64,000 nucleotides of DNA, taken from Gilliamella sp. ESL0443. GTDB taxonomy: Bacteria > Pseudomonadota > Gammaproteobacteria > Enterobacterales > Orbaceae. The stretch covers positions 1,736,001 through 1,800,000 of the forward strand of contig NZ_CP048263.1 in NCBI RefSeq assembly GCF_019469165.1. The letters run 5' to 3'. This document shows, one piece after another, positions 51,251 to 62,544 of this stretch. The stretch's first letter is position 1; each line of letters opens with the position of its first letter. A program made the translations under genes and the position numbers. Under the pieces are notes generated by a model. The model worked only from the letters and a program-made list of their open reading frames with translations. It searched no databases and had not been told where the DNA came from.

Positions 51251-51384
51251 ATCACACCTTACTTATTTTTCTAACTTATGCCAATGATAATTCAAAATGC
51301 AATTTTTAAAAAATACTGATAAAACTAAAATTTTGAATTCTTTTTACTTTAATTTCTATTTAAGAACTTTTTTATTTCACAAAG

Positions 51385-51444
51385 TAAAAAACCCGCCTTT
51401 GGGGGCGGGTTTTTCGATATTTTTAAGGAAAAATCAACCCGCCC
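51385..51444 (-). promoter_or_regulatory. thr operon attenuator: antiterminator arm and terminator
   Basis: On the minus strand the terminator is ACCCGCC (51404-51410), a six-base loop and GGCGGGT (51391-51397), followed by six T. Its 5' arm can instead pair with GGGCGGGTT at 51436-51444, which overlaps the leader's stop codon. A ribosome that finishes the leader covers this arm and lets the terminator form; one stalled at the Thr/Ile codons leaves it free and prevents termination. The two structures are mutually exclusive, as in classical amino-acid attenuation. Confidence 0.92.
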
Positions 51445-51505
51445 TATATTTCATAATAGTGCCGGTGGTACCAATAATGCCTGAAATCATCATTACCATT
51501 TTCAT
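51434..51505 (-). CDS. thrL: thr operon leader peptide
   Basis: 23 codons, MKMVMMISGIIGTTGTIMKYRAG in two halves: a methionine-rich start, then IIGTTGTI with four Ile and three Thr codons within 11 codons (ISGIIGTTGTI), the two amino acids whose tRNAs control the E. coli thr operon. Ribosome-binding site AAGGA lies seven bases before the ATG. Fewer control codons than E. coli ThrL (eight Thr, four Ile), but the same geometry relative to the terminator. The promoter is not clear and may overlap the upstream gene's terminator. Confidence 0.9.
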   Translation of the reverse strand: MKMVMMISGIIGTTGTIMKYRAG

Positions 51506-51534
51506 TATTTTTCCTTAACTAAACCATAAACAAA

Positions 51535-51562
51535 ACAGCCCGACATTTTCATGTCAGGCTGT
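51535..51562 (-). terminator. Terminator of the small unknown gene upstream of thrL
   Basis: ACAGCC.GACAT and ATGTC.GGCTGT form a 12-bp stem with one mismatch and a four-base loop; the minus-strand tail is TTTTGTTT. It ends only 30 bases before the thrL start. Confidence 0.85.
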
Positions 51563-51568
51563 AAATAA

Positions 51569-51898
51569 TTAAAATACCTTTTTGCTGTTTTCGTATTCAT
51601 TCACTACCTTATTTAAGGCTTGATAGATACTTTCGGCATTTTGTTTTTGTAATGCCTCATCAAGTATGTTGAGATACGATAACATTAATTTTTGATTGTC
51701 TTCAGCAAATTGTGGTGAAACTTCCTGATCTTCATATAACATCACATAAGTGCGAGCAAATCCAAAGATTAAAAAGTAAACCGATGCGTTATTCGGATCT
51801 TCTTGGATTAATGACCTCATAGCCTTACGTAGTTTTACATACGAATCGGTACCAGGTAAGCTTGTCGCAAATGTTTTTGTTACTTCTGAAAATGTCAT
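51569..51898 (-). CDS. Small helical protein of unknown function
   Basis: 109 residues from the ATG at 51898, which has GAGG eight bases upstream; a TTG 42 bases earlier would add a hydrophobic stretch without a ribosome-binding site. It has no signal peptide, membrane helix or metal motif from this start. The sequence is predicted mostly helical and acidic (EDQEVSPQFAEDNQKLMLSY, then LDEALQKQNAESIYQALNKV). I do not recognise a family. It has its own terminator, so it is a separate gene from the thr operon. Confidence 0.75.
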   Translation of the reverse strand: MTFSEVTKTFATSLPGTDSYVKLRKAMRSLIQEDPNNASVYFLIFGFARTYVMLYEDQEVSPQFAEDNQKLMLSYLNILDEALQKQNAESIYQALNKVVNEYENSKKVF

Positions 51899-52037
51899 TG
51901 CTAAAACCTCAATCAAAATCACAAATAAGAAGAATAGCAATCCATTAACATAAGTGCAAGTCTATTTTGTTTTTCAATTCACTTTTTTATTATTTTTTTA
52001 AAACCTCGGTATCATATAATGGTAATTTAATTTCACC

Positions 52038-52790
52038 TTAAACTTCTTTGCAAACTGATAACCCTGCTGAAGCTTGTGCGACCGGCATAATTTCAATTGA
52101 ATTCACATTAAAATGATTTGGTGTATTAACTAACCATGAGACGGTATTGGCAATATCTTCTGGTGTAATAAAATCCACATCTTTATAAACCGCAGCAGCT
52201 TTTTCGTCATTACCATGGAATCGGACATTGGAAAACTCTGTTCCTCCACATAATCCGGGTTCGATATTTGTTACTCTGATTTTTTTACCCAATAAATCTG
52301 TTCTTAAATTAGCACTAAACTGCTTAACAAATGCTTTTGTTGCACCGTAAACATTTCCACCTTTATACGGATATGTACCGGCTACTGATCCAAGATTAAT
52401 AATATAACCATAGTTACGCTCTACCATGCCAGGTAATATTTGATATGTTAAATGCACTAATCCAATAACATTGGTTTCAATCATTGTTTCCCAATCATTG
52501 TAATCAGCTTCATATGCTGGTGCTAAACCTAAAGCTAATCCTGCATTGTTAATTAATATATCGATAGGCTGAAACTCTTTAGGCAGCTGTAACAAAATTG
52601 TTTCAACAGAGTCTTTTTTTGTCACATCAAGAGTTAGCGGTAAAAAATTATCACCTAATTCTTGTGCAAGTTTTTGTAATTTATCAAGTCGTCTGGCTGC
52701 ACCAATTACTTTATAACCATCAGTAATAAGTTTTCGGCAAATTGCTTTACCAAAGCCAGAAGAAGCACCAGTAACTAAAGCAATATTCAT
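52038..52790 (-). CDS. ydfG: NADP-dependent 3-hydroxy acid dehydrogenase YdfG
   Basis: 250 residues from the ATG at 52790 (GGAG seven bases upstream; an in-frame TTG lies six bases earlier). Classical short-chain dehydrogenase: cofactor motif TGASSGFG near the N-terminus, NNAG, and catalytic Ser135, Tyr148 and Lys152 in the YxxxK motif. Close to E. coli YdfG (248 residues), which oxidises L-allo-threonine, serine and 3-hydroxypropionate and reduces malonic semialdehyde. Physiological substrate not determinable here. Confidence 0.94.
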   Translation of the reverse strand: MNIALVTGASSGFGKAICRKLITDGYKVIGAARRLDKLQKLAQELGDNFLPLTLDVTKKDSVETILLQLPKEFQPIDILINNAGLALGLAPAYEADYNDWETMIETNVIGLVHLTYQILPGMVERNYGYIINLGSVAGTYPYKGGNVYGATKAFVKQFSANLRTDLLGKKIRVTNIEPGLCGGTEFSNVRFHGNDEKAAAVYKDVDFITPEDIANTVSWLVNTPNHFNVNSIEIMPVAQASAGLSVCKEV

Positions 52791-52911
52791 ATCCAATCTC
52801 CTTCATAATAATTACAAGTGTATAACGATATTGAATGAAAAGAAAAATAGGTGCCAAAATATATACAACTTGTTTGAAAATATAACTATCTAAATTTTAG
52901 ATAAAAATATA

Positions 52912-52937
52912 TAAAAAAACCCGCTACAAGGCGGGTT
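52912..52937 (-). terminator. Terminator of uspA
   Basis: On the minus strand AACCCGC and GCGGGTT (52918-52937) enclose a six-base loop and are followed by seven T. It lies 14 bases past the uspA stop. Confidence 0.92.
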
Positions 52938-52950
52938 CATATCGTATGTT

Positions 52951-53403
52951 TCATTTAGATGGTTCTTCGGATGGCTCATCATCTTTCAAAGGAACAATCA
53001 ATGTATCGATATGGGTATTATTAATTAGCTGGCGTGCTGAAGACATTAATTTACTCCAAAAATCTTGGTGATGACCACAAACAACTAGATCTGCACCATA
53101 TTCGTGGATAGCTTCAATTAATACTTGTCCAAATTCACCATTACCAGAAAGAGTATGTGCAATTGGATAACCTGCATCATCAGCTAATTTATTTAATGCA
53201 ATATGGGCATCTTCAGTGATACGATCTTTCATATCATTCATATTAATATCAACTAGGCCTGTATAAAGGTCAGAGTAATTGATGCCCACATGAATGAGTG
53301 ATATTTGAGCATTATATGGTCTAGCCATTGAGACTGCTTTTTCAACAAGAACTTCACTTTCAGGTGATAAATCCACTGCGACTAAAATGTGTTTATAAGC
53401 CAT
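52951..53403 (-). CDS. uspA: Universal stress protein A
   Basis: 150 residues from the ATG at 53403 (E. coli 144). Starts [23 protein letters not shown] as in E. coli, with GGAG eight bases upstream; a GTG nine bases earlier is rejected. Cytoplasmic dimer of the UspA subclass, with [20 protein letters not shown] nearly identical to E. coli. It follows pitA, as in E. coli, where uspB lies between them; uspB is absent here. Confidence 0.98.
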   Translation of the reverse strand: MAYKHILVAVDLSPESEVLVEKAVSMARPYNAQISLIHVGINYSDLYTGLVDINMNDMKDRITEDAHIALNKLADDAGYPIAHTLSGNGEFGQVLIEAIHEYGADLVVCGHHQDFWSKLMSSARQLINNTHIDTLIVPLKDDEPSEEPSK

Positions 53404-53467
53404 AATATTCACTCCTTCCTATTTTGACGCTCTAATTAAATTAAGATTTTATTCTTCCTTTTTACTA

Positions 53468-54982
53468 CTAAATTAATTTTTGAGCAAGCCAAAAAAGTGA
53501 CCCAGATAACAAAATTGAAATAGGTAAAGTAAGAACCCAGGTTAATGCAATATTTTTTATCGTTTTACTTTGCACTCCTCCACCATCGACAATCATCGTA
53601 CCTGCAACAGATGAAGAAAGGACTTGTGTTGTCGATACAGGCATTCCTGTATAGCTTGCTATACCAATTGATAACGCTGTAGTAATTTGAGCTGAAACCC
53701 CTTGTGCATAGGTCATTCCCTTTTTACCAATCTTTTCACCAATAGTAATAGCTACTCGCCGCCAACCAATCATTGTACCAACTGCAAGTGCTGAAGCTAC
53801 TCCGATAATTATCCAAATTGGTGCATATTCAATTGTTTTTAATAAATCATTATTTAATGATTTTAGGTACTGTTTATCTTCTGCTGATACATTTGGTTGT
53901 TTAGCAACATGAGATACCGTATCAGATAAACATAATAAAATACGTCTAGTTTGAGAACGTTGATCTACATTAAGCGAACCATAATCGTTAATTTTATTGA
54001 ACAAATTGTTAGCAATACTTAACGTAGTGAAGGATCGAGAATAATCACAATGATATTTATTTAAATCATTTTCAGGAGTTGCAGTATCAACTGCTGATTG
54101 TTTACCAATTACTGTATTGAGATCATCATTATGAGTGATAAAGTACTCTTCAATATTATGAATCGCATTTCTGGTATTGGTAATTTCATAAGTTGATGCC
54201 CCCATGTTAACAATAAAACCAGCGGGTGCAATGCCCATCAATACTAACATCAATAAACCAATACCTTTTTGCCCATCATTTGCGCCATGCGAGAAACTTA
54301 CACCAGCGGCTGAAATAATAAGCATAATACGAATCCAAAATGGCGGTTTCTTTTTACCATATAGCTTTTCACGCTGTTCTGGTGTCATAAAAATTCGTTC
54401 TCTTTTTTTACTACGTTTTTTACCTTGACCTTTACGGGTCCAATATTTTCGTAATAAAAAAATCATTAATCCAGCGATAACAAGACCAACAATTGGTGAA
54501 ATAATTAATGATAGGAAAATTTGTATCATTTTTGGAATATTAAGTGCATCAATGATAGATGTATCCATAATAAATGCATTGGCCAATGCAACACCAATAA
54601 TTGCACCAATTAAAGTATGAGAACTAGAAGCAGGAATACCTACATACCAAGTACCCAAATTCCAAATGATAGCAGCAAATAAAATTGAAAAGACCATCGC
54701 AAGTCCATGAGAAGAACTTACATTAAGTAATAAATCAGTAGGTAAAAGGTGAACGATTGCATAAGCAACACTAAGCCCGCCAAGTAATACCCCAAAAAAG
54801 TTAAACATACCAGCCATAAAAACAGCGAGCTGTTCTTTTAATGCTCTAGTATATATTACTGTCGCAACTGCATTTGCGGTATCATGAAATCCATTAATTG
54901 CCTCATAAAAAAGAACAAAAAATAGCGCTAAAACTAGTAATATAATCGTAGAAAATTCTAAATCAGCAAATAGATGAAACAT
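53468..54982 (-). CDS. pitA: Low-affinity inorganic phosphate transporter PitA
   Basis: 504 residues from the ATG at 54982 (E. coli 499), about ten membrane helices. Imports metal-phosphate complexes with protons. The two PiT signature repeats are [17 protein letters not shown] near the N-terminus and [13 protein letters not shown] at about 250, with [18 protein letters not shown] at the C-terminus. An in-frame TTG 60 bases upstream would add 20 residues with no counterpart in E. coli. Confidence 0.97.
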   Translation of the reverse strand: MFHLFADLEFSTIILLVLALFFVLFYEAINGFHDTANAVATVIYTRALKEQLAVFMAGMFNFFGVLLGGLSVAYAIVHLLPTDLLLNVSSSHGLAMVFSILFAAIIWNLGTWYVGIPASSSHTLIGAIIGVALANAFIMDTSIIDALNIPKMIQIFLSLIISPIVGLVIAGLMIFLLRKYWTRKGQGKKRSKKRERIFMTPEQREKLYGKKKPPFWIRIMLIISAAGVSFSHGANDGQKGIGLLMLVLMGIAPAGFIVNMGASTYEITNTRNAIHNIEEYFITHNDDLNTVIGKQSAVDTATPENDLNKYHCDYSRSFTTLSIANNLFNKINDYGSLNVDQRSQTRRILLCLSDTVSHVAKQPNVSAEDKQYLKSLNNDLLKTIEYAPIWIIIGVASALAVGTMIGWRRVAITIGEKIGKKGMTYAQGVSAQITTALSIGIASYTGMPVSTTQVLSSSVAGTMIVDGGGVQSKTIKNIALTWVLTLPISILLSGSLFWLAQKLI

Positions 54983-55050
54983 AATATATCTTTCTGTTGT
55001 TAATAGCGCTTCTATTATCCTTGAGAATAACCCAATGAGCAAAACAATTT

Positions 55051-56022
55051 TTATATTTTTCTTTTCGCGTAATGAGAAGCTAAAACAGCGCAGATCATTA
55101 ATTGTACTTGATGGAAAATCATTAGCGGTAAAATTATTATGCCTGTTATAGACATAGGAAAAATTACACTAGCCATTGGAATACCACTCGCTAAACTTTT
55201 TTTAGAGCCACAAAATACAATAGTAATTTCATCCTCTTTGTTAAAACCCAAGAATCTCGAGCTATAAGTCGTAATTAATAACACAATAGTTAATAAGATG
55301 ATTGAATACACAATGATTTCTAAAAGAGATAAAAAGCTGACTTTCGACCAAATACCATTAACCACTGCATCACTAAAAGCCACATAAACAACTAATAATA
55401 TCGATATACGATCGGTCTTAGAAATTACACCTTTATATTTATCAACCCATTTACCAATAAAACGTCTTGATAAATGACCGACAATAAATGGCACCATCAG
55501 TTTAAGCATAATAGATTCAATGGCATCTAATATATTCATTGAAGCAGCAGCTTGAGTATGAATTAATAATCCAACTAATACCGGCGTGATAAAGACACCT
55601 AATAGGGTCGATGCAGAAGCACTACAGATTGCAGCAGCAACATTGCCTTTTGCAATTGATGTAAAGGCTATGGCTGACTGAACGGTAGCTGGTAGGACAC
55701 AAAGATATACAAAGCCTAAATAAAGATCTTCTGATAAAAAAGTTGGAACCAGTACCTGCATCATCACCCCTAAAATAGGGAATACTACAAAGGTAGTAGT
55801 AAATATCAACAGATGCAATCGCCAATTTTTTATACCAACAACTATCGCATCAAACGACAGTTTTGCACCATGCATAAAAAACAATAGACCAATAGCAAAA
55901 GTTGTAAGATTTTCAAATAACACTTTTGCTTGTCCTTTACATGGAAAAATACTTGCTGTAGTGACAACGCAAATCAAAGTCAGCAAGAAGGGATCAATTT
56001 TAAATCGTTGAAGTATATTCAT
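55051..56022 (-). CDS. yfeH: Bile acid:sodium symporter family protein YfeH
   Basis: 323 residues from the ATG at 56022 (E. coli YfeH 332), about nine or ten membrane helices of the BASS/SBF7-like fold. [32 protein letters not shown] with [10 protein letters not shown], and [20 protein letters not shown] are near-identical to YfeH. The substrate is unknown. An earlier in-frame GTG at 56055 lies inside the rpoD terminator and is unlikely. No clear ribosome-binding site. Confidence 0.93.
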   Translation of the reverse strand: MNILQRFKIDPFLLTLICVVTTASIFPCKGQAKVLFENLTTFAIGLLFFMHGAKLSFDAIVVGIKNWRLHLLIFTTTFVVFPILGVMMQVLVPTFLSEDLYLGFVYLCVLPATVQSAIAFTSIAKGNVAAAICSASASTLLGVFITPVLVGLLIHTQAAASMNILDAIESIMLKLMVPFIVGHLSRRFIGKWVDKYKGVISKTDRISILLVVYVAFSDAVVNGIWSKVSFLSLLEIIVYSIILLTIVLLITTYSSRFLGFNKEDEITIVFCGSKKSLASGIPMASVIFPMSITGIIILPLMIFHQVQLMICAVLASHYAKRKI

Positions 56023-56041
56023 GATATTGGCTTGATAAGTT

Positions 56042-56069
56042 AAAAAAATCGCCACATAAGTGGCGATTT
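56042..56069 (-). terminator. Terminator of the rpsU-dnaG-rpoD operon
   Basis: AAATCGCCAC (56046-56055) pairs perfectly with GTGGCGATTT (56060-56069); the minus-strand side ends in seven T. It lies 16 bases past the rpoD stop. Confidence 0.93.
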
Positions 56070-56084
56070 AGCTAAAGTTATAAT

Positions 56085-57923
56085 TTATTCCAAGAAACTT
56101 CTAAGAACATCAGATCGGCTAGGATGACGTAATTTACGTAATGCTTTAGCCTCAATTTGACGGATACGTTCACGCGTTACATCAAATTGTTTACCTACTT
56201 CTTCAAGAGTATGGTCTGTATTCATATCAATACCAAATCGCATACGTAAGACTTTTGCTTCACGTGGTGTTAGACCAGATAAAATATCACGTGTTGCACT
56301 ACGTAAACTTTCCGATGTAGCTGCATCTAGTGGTTGCTCAAGTGCAGTATCCTCAATAAAATCACCTAAGTGTGAATCTTCATCATCACCGACTGGTGTT
56401 TCCATTGAAATTGGTTCTTTTGCGATTTTTAGTACTTTACGAATTTTCTCTTCAGGCATTTGCATGCGGTCAGATAACTCTTCTGGTGTTGGTTCACGCC
56501 CAATTTCCTGAAGCATTTGACGAGAAATACGATTTAGTTTATTAATTGTCTCAATCATATGCACCGGGATACGAATTGTTCTTGCTTGGTCAGCAATTGA
56601 ACGAGTGATAGCTTGTCTAATCCACCACGTTGCATAGGTTGAGAATTTATACCCTCGGCGATATTCAAACTTATCAACCGCTTTCATCAAACCAATATTA
56701 CCTTCTTGAATAAGGTCTAGGAACTGTAAACCACGATTAGTATACTTTTTAGCAATAGAGATAACTAAACGTAAGTTTGCTTCAACCATCTCTTTCTTGG
56801 CTCGACGAGCTTTAGCTTCACCAATAGACATTCTTCTATTAATATCTTTGATTTGTTCGATAGAAAGATTAGTTTCTGTTTCAATTTGCTGTAAAGCTTT
56901 AATTTGCTCTTCAATTGATGATTCAAATTCTTTTAATTTAGCAGCAAATGCACCTTTACCAGTACTCGCTTTTTTATACCAGTCCATGCTATTTTCATTG
57001 CCAGTAAAATGAGTCATAAACTGTTTTTTCGGCATTTTACATTGTTCGACACAAATTCGCATAATAATACGCTCATGAGATCTTACTCGATCCATCATAC
57101 TTCTCATATTATTAACAAGAATATCAAACTGCTTGCCAACTAATCGGAATTGTTTGAAAACTTCAGATAGATTTTCAATTTCTTGTTGTGCTTTTTTATG
57201 AGCACGTCCATATTTTTTAATTGCTGCAGAAGTTTTATCATGTTGCTCTTGTAATTCAGCAAATTTCGCTTTTGCTACTTCTGGATCGATAGAGACATCA
57301 TCATCAGCTGAAGAATCACTTTCTTCTTCACTTTCATCATCACTATCGTCAATATCAATCTCTTCTTCACCGTCTTCCAATTCTTCAGGAAGTTCTTCTT
57401 CTGACTCTTCAGCATTCGGATCGACAAAACCAGTAATAAGGTCGGACAAGCGAACTTCGCCGCTTTCGATTAAATTATATTGTTCTAAGAGATAAGTAAT
57501 GGCTTCTGGATATTCAGATACTGAGGTTTGAACTTGGTTAATCCCATCTTCAATACGTTTTGCGATATCAATTTCGCCTTCACGGGTTAATAGTTCAACC
57601 GCACCCATTTCACGCATATACATACGTACTGGGTCAGTAGTTCGACCTATTTCTGATTCTACATTAGATAAAACTAATGCTGTTGCTGCTTCAACTGCCT
57701 CTTCATCTGGAACATTATCTGAAAGTAATAATTCATCTGAGTCTGGAGCTTCTTCAAGTACTTGAATCCCCATATCATTGATCATTTGGATAATATCTTC
57801 AATCTGATCTGAATCAATGATTTCTTCAGGCAAGTGATCATTGACGTCAGCATAGGTCAGGTATCCCAGCTCCTTACCCCGTATAATTAGGAGTTTTAAC
57901 TGTGATTGAGAATTTTGCTCCAT
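56085..57923 (-). CDS. rpoD: RNA polymerase sigma-70 factor
   Basis: 612 residues (E. coli 613). The housekeeping sigma factor. Region 1.1 at the N-terminus, the acidic non-conserved insert (about 160-220, rich in E/D/S), region 2 with the -10-binding [19 protein letters not shown], region 3, and region 4 with the helix-turn-helix [20 protein letters not shown] at about 575-594. Ends [15 protein letters not shown]. Last gene of the macromolecular synthesis operon, 81 bases after dnaG. Confidence 0.99.
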   Translation of the reverse strand: MEQNSQSQLKLLIIRGKELGYLTYADVNDHLPEEIIDSDQIEDIIQMINDMGIQVLEEAPDSDELLLSDNVPDEEAVEAATALVLSNVESEIGRTTDPVRMYMREMGAVELLTREGEIDIAKRIEDGINQVQTSVSEYPEAITYLLEQYNLIESGEVRLSDLITGFVDPNAEESEEELPEELEDGEEEIDIDDSDDESEEESDSSADDDVSIDPEVAKAKFAELQEQHDKTSAAIKKYGRAHKKAQQEIENLSEVFKQFRLVGKQFDILVNNMRSMMDRVRSHERIIMRICVEQCKMPKKQFMTHFTGNENSMDWYKKASTGKGAFAAKLKEFESSIEEQIKALQQIETETNLSIEQIKDINRRMSIGEAKARRAKKEMVEANLRLVISIAKKYTNRGLQFLDLIQEGNIGLMKAVDKFEYRRGYKFSTYATWWIRQAITRSIADQARTIRIPVHMIETINKLNRISRQMLQEIGREPTPEELSDRMQMPEEKIRKVLKIAKEPISMETPVGDDEDSHLGDFIEDTALEQPLDAATSESLRSATRDILSGLTPREAKVLRMRFGIDMNTDHTLEEVGKQFDVTRERIRQIEAKALRKLRHPSRSDVLRSFLE

Positions 57924-58004
57924 AAAGTATCACCATTTAGTTATTCGGTCATGTGTATTATATGTGCAGAATAAAAAGTATTTTTCTACACATACCCTAT
58001 ATAT

Positions 58005-59783
58005 TTAGTCTTTTTTTGATAAAACAAGTATTAGTGTCGCTAATTCTTTTTTCTCTGCGGTACTTAATCCGGAGACTCTCTCTTTTGCGATCAGTTCATC
58101 TTGCCTTTGGGCGAGTATATTATCATATAACTCTTTTAAAGTATTAGAAAAAATTGATTCTATTTCATCATCTTGGTAATGGTACTCCCAGGTTGCTAAA
58201 CGACTTAGCTGTTTATTATATGGTCGGTTAATACATTCAGTTAATATTTGTGCTGTAGTTATATTTGGATATTGTTGGCATAATTCAAGTAGTTCAATAA
58301 ATATATCAATTCCCGCTAAGTTAACTTGCCTCATAACGTTAATATCAGATACCATCTTAGCTAGATTTGGATATTGAAGTAACAAACCAATTAAAATCCG
58401 CATAGTGGTCAATTTCATTTTTGGCACAGGTGCTGAATCAATAGTTCTATTTTCGCTTATATTATTATTCGCGATTAATTGTTCAATTTGGGATAGATCC
58501 AATAGCCCCAAATAACGCCCTAATTTTTGAAGTAAATTAAGTCTAAATACTTTTGCTTTTACCTGTTCAAGTAAAGGAATAGCAAGTGAACTCAATTTAG
58601 CTTTACCTTCAGCTGATTTTAAATCGACCTGTTTTAATAACTCATCGAACAAAAATTCAGATAAGTTAGGCGCCTTTTTTATGTAATCTTCAAAGCCATC
58701 TTTTCCGACTTTACGCACGTAACTATCTGGATCTTCATCTTGTGGTAAAAAAGCAAAAGTTATATCTTTACCATCAATCAAACAAGGTAGTAATACATTA
58801 AGCGCTCGCCATGCAGCATTTCGCCCGGCTTTATCACCATCGTAACAAAATATGACGGAATCTGTTGCTCTAAATAGAAGCTTAATATGCTCTTCTGATG
58901 TTGCTGTTCCTAAAGCAGCTACAGCGTAATCAATACCGTACTGTGCAAGAGAAACAACATCCATATAACCTTCAACAATGATTAATTGCTTTAAATTACG
59001 ATTAGTTTCTTGAGCTTCATAAAGTCCATATAATTGAAAACCTTTATGAAAAATAGGAGTTTCAGGTGAATTTAGATATTTCGCCGACTCATTGAAGATC
59101 GTCCTTCCACCAAAAGCGATAACATTACCTTGTCTATCGCGAATCGGGAACATGATACGCCCACGAAAGCGATCATATCGATTACCTATATCGTTATTGA
59201 CAGACATCCCTGCCTTGTCATATAGCACCACTTCATTTTCAGTCTTAACTATATTTTGAAAAGTTAGTTGTTTTGAATTAGGTGCATAACCGATTTTATA
59301 CCTAGCTATAATCTCTGCGTTTAATCCGCGTTGTTCAAGATACTTTTGAGCATCTACCGAAGTCGATAATGCTAATTGCTGCTGGTAGAAATCAGTTATT
59401 TTAGACATCAATGAATAAAGATCTCGACGAACATTACGAGATTCAATTTGCTTTGATGCATCAGCTTGATTATTTTCGTTATCCGTGTATGGAACACGGA
59501 TTCCTTGCATACTAGCTATCTCTTCAATTGCCTCAGGAAAAGACAATCGCTCATATTGCATCAAAAAATTTACTGCAGATCCAGTCGCGCCACATCCAAA
59601 ACAATAGTAAATCTGCTTTTTTTCGCTTAATGAGAAAGAAGCGGTTTTCTCATCATGAAAAGGACAACAACCAAAATAGTTATTTCCTTTTTTTTTCATT
59701 TTAACGCGCTTACCTATCACATCAAGGATATTTGTGCGGGCAAGCAAATCTAAAATAAAATCGCGAGGAATAAGACCTTTCAT
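58005..59783 (-). CDS. dnaG: DNA primase
   Basis: 592 residues from the ATG at 59783 (E. coli 581). Zinc-binding domain with C40, H43, C61 and C64 (CPFH and CFGC), the TOPRIM polymerase domain (LIIVEGYMDVVSL, FCYDGDKAGRNAAW), and a DnaB-binding C-terminal helical domain. A TTG twelve bases upstream is rejected because the ATG gives the E. coli-like opening GLIPRDFILDLLART. Lies between rpsU and rpoD as in E. coli. Confidence 0.98.
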   Translation of the reverse strand: MKGLIPRDFILDLLARTNILDVIGKRVKMKKKGNNYFGCCPFHDEKTASFSLSEKKQIYYCFGCGATGSAVNFLMQYERLSFPEAIEEIASMQGIRVPYTDNENNQADASKQIESRNVRRDLYSLMSKITDFYQQQLALSTSVDAQKYLEQRGLNAEIIARYKIGYAPNSKQLTFQNIVKTENEVVLYDKAGMSVNNDIGNRYDRFRGRIMFPIRDRQGNVIAFGGRTIFNESAKYLNSPETPIFHKGFQLYGLYEAQETNRNLKQLIIVEGYMDVVSLAQYGIDYAVAALGTATSEEHIKLLFRATDSVIFCYDGDKAGRNAAWRALNVLLPCLIDGKDITFAFLPQDEDPDSYVRKVGKDGFEDYIKKAPNLSEFLFDELLKQVDLKSAEGKAKLSSLAIPLLEQVKAKVFRLNLLQKLGRYLGLLDLSQIEQLIANNNISENRTIDSAPVPKMKLTTMRILIGLLLQYPNLAKMVSDINVMRQVNLAGIDIFIELLELCQQYPNITTAQILTECINRPYNKQLSRLATWEYHYQDDEIESIFSNTLKELYDNILAQRQDELIAKERVSGLSTAEKKELATLILVLSKKD

Positions 59784-59819
59784 GATAAAATTCAACCATT
59801 TATGGCATTACACAAAGAC

Positions 59820-59848
59820 AACAAGCCGTAGTAAAAGTACGGCTTGTT
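59820..59848 (-). terminator. Intercistronic attenuating hairpin between rpsU and dnaG
   Basis: AACAAGCCGTA (59820-59830) pairs perfectly with TACGGCTTGTT (59838-59848). On the minus strand it is followed only by GTCTTTGTG, so termination should be partial. E. coli has a leaky terminator at this place that lowers dnaG expression relative to rpsU. Confidence 0.8.
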
Positions 59849-59897
59849 AAAATTTTTATATTAAAAAAATAAATAAATTAAATTTTCAGTATAAATA

Positions 59898-60125
<228 letters not shown>

Positions 60126-60264
60126 TCAAATTTGGTTAATATCACAAGGGACTAAAAATTAGTGCGCAATTTTACCTCTAAATCATATAAGTTGTAAAGT
60201 AAAATATCGTATAATTACGACATAACAAATTATTTGCTAATCTTACTTTTGAGTCAGATAATAA

Positions 60265-61311
<1,047 letters not shown>

Positions 61312-61617
61312 TGGTTTTATCTGATTCATATCAATCGGCAACTTATCGCAGATTGATATGATCAATATTTAAATTTTCTTACCTCATCATTTTTTTCGAA
61401 GTAATCTGTTAATTTAAAAATAAAAATTCTGACGAAAACTATATCTTTGACCTCCAATTTGCTAATATTTGTAAAGCTTATCTATAAGAAACGAATACTA
61501 ATGAAATTCAAATTTATGCTCTAAACAGACTAAGATTGCAATAAAATACTGAAGTTGATTAAGCTTTTTTATTAGATATAAATAAAACTCTAACTCTAAC
61601 ATTAAGAGACTAATATT
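61312..61617. other. 306-bp intergenic region after hemB
   Basis: No gene seen. It holds a hairpin just after hemB (61327-61360) and presumably the promoter of the lipoprotein gene at 61618, which I could not pinpoint in the AT-rich sequence. Confidence 0.5.
61327..61360 (+). terminator. Hairpin after hemB, probable terminator
   Basis: CATATCAATC (61327-61336) pairs perfectly with GATTGATATG (61351-61360), 15 bases after the hemB stop. The tail (ATCAATATTTAAATTTTC) is AT-rich but not a clean T-run, so efficiency is uncertain. Confidence 0.55.
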
Positions 61618-62490
61618 ATGAAAAATTATATCTATCTATTCTTTTTGACTATTTTTTTATTAACGGGATGTGATAATCAAAAAAAGGCAGAAACAAATGC
61701 CGCCTCTAGTACAAGCAAAAATCAAGAGGCCCAAACTGAGAATAATGCTGTAAACAAAAATATAAATAATGAATTTAAATCCCAATCATCAATATTGGTA
61801 AGTAATAGTTATCTTTTTCATACCGAACCAGAACTCCTACCTCATAAAAAACTGATCAAACACCAAAAAATCCAAGGACCGACAGAAAAAACGATCAATT
61901 ATAATGCTCAAGGTTATGTACAGAATTATGATCTTGAAGGTTTATATGGCGAAATAAACTATGATACAGCCAAATATATTTATGGCATGAAAGATGTTAG
62001 GAATAATTACGATGTTTCTTTTGACGATTCAAAAAATATTATTGGTATGAAAGATGATAATGGTGACATTGTTGCCATTAATGAATTTGATGAACAAGGT
62101 CATTTAGTTGAAACAACCTTATCCAACTTTGCCGATAATAATATTGTTTTTAATAGTAAAATTATTTATAACGGCGATCTGGTTGAACAAGTTTTATATA
62201 ATGCTTATATAAAATCAGATGAACGAACTAAACTGCCCGTTTTAGTGAGAGAGAAAGATATAGTTTATAACACTAATAATCAGCTCGAAAAAACAATTAC
62301 TAGAACATATAAATTATCAGCAAAAGGTAATGTAATCATCAATGATAAAAATGAACAAGAGTTAGAATCAACTGAGACTTGTACCTATTTCGCTTATAAC
62401 GAAAATAACGACTGGACTAAAGCTGTTTGTGAAACAGTAGGAGAAGGTTCAAGTAAAATTGATTTAACCAGAACCATTGAATATTTATAA
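61618..62490 (+). CDS. Lipoprotein of unknown function with YD-repeat-like segments
   Basis: 290 residues. Type-II signal peptide with lipobox LLTGC (cysteine at 18) followed by Asp at +2, which in enterics favours retention in the inner membrane. A low-complexity linker rich in Asn, Ala, Ser and Gln (about 20-60) precedes a domain with short repeats such as YNAQGYVQNYDLEG, DDNGDIVAINEFDEQGHLVETT and IIYNGDLVEQVLYN, which recall YD/RHS-type repeats. Two cysteines near the C-terminus (ETCTYF, KAVCET) may form a disulphide. I do not recognise the family. Stands alone between hemB and nudC. Confidence 0.8.
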   Translation: MKNYIYLFFLTIFLLTGCDNQKKAETNAASSTSKNQEAQTENNAVNKNINNEFKSQSSILVSNSYLFHTEPELLPHKKLIKHQKIQGPTEKTINYNAQGYVQNYDLEGLYGEINYDTAKYIYGMKDVRNNYDVSFDDSKNIIGMKDDNGDIVAINEFDEQGHLVETTLSNFADNNIVFNSKIIYNGDLVEQVLYNAYIKSDERTKLPVLVREKDIVYNTNNQLEKTITRTYKLSAKGNVIINDKNEQELESTETCTYFAYNENNDWTKAVCETVGEGSSKIDLTRTIEYL

Positions 62491-62502
62491 ATTGTTAATT
62501 AA

Positions 62503-62544
62503 GTGAATATGATGAATTTTACTCACCAAACTCATCATATTCAC
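62503..62544. repeat. 13-bp perfect inverted repeat over the nudC 3' end
   Basis: GTGAATATGATGA (62503-62515) is complementary to TCATCATATTCAC (62532-62544), the right arm being the last nudC codons (EYDE). It lies between the convergent lipoprotein and nudC genes. It may act as a shared weak terminator; there is no strong T-run on either side. Confidence 0.6.
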
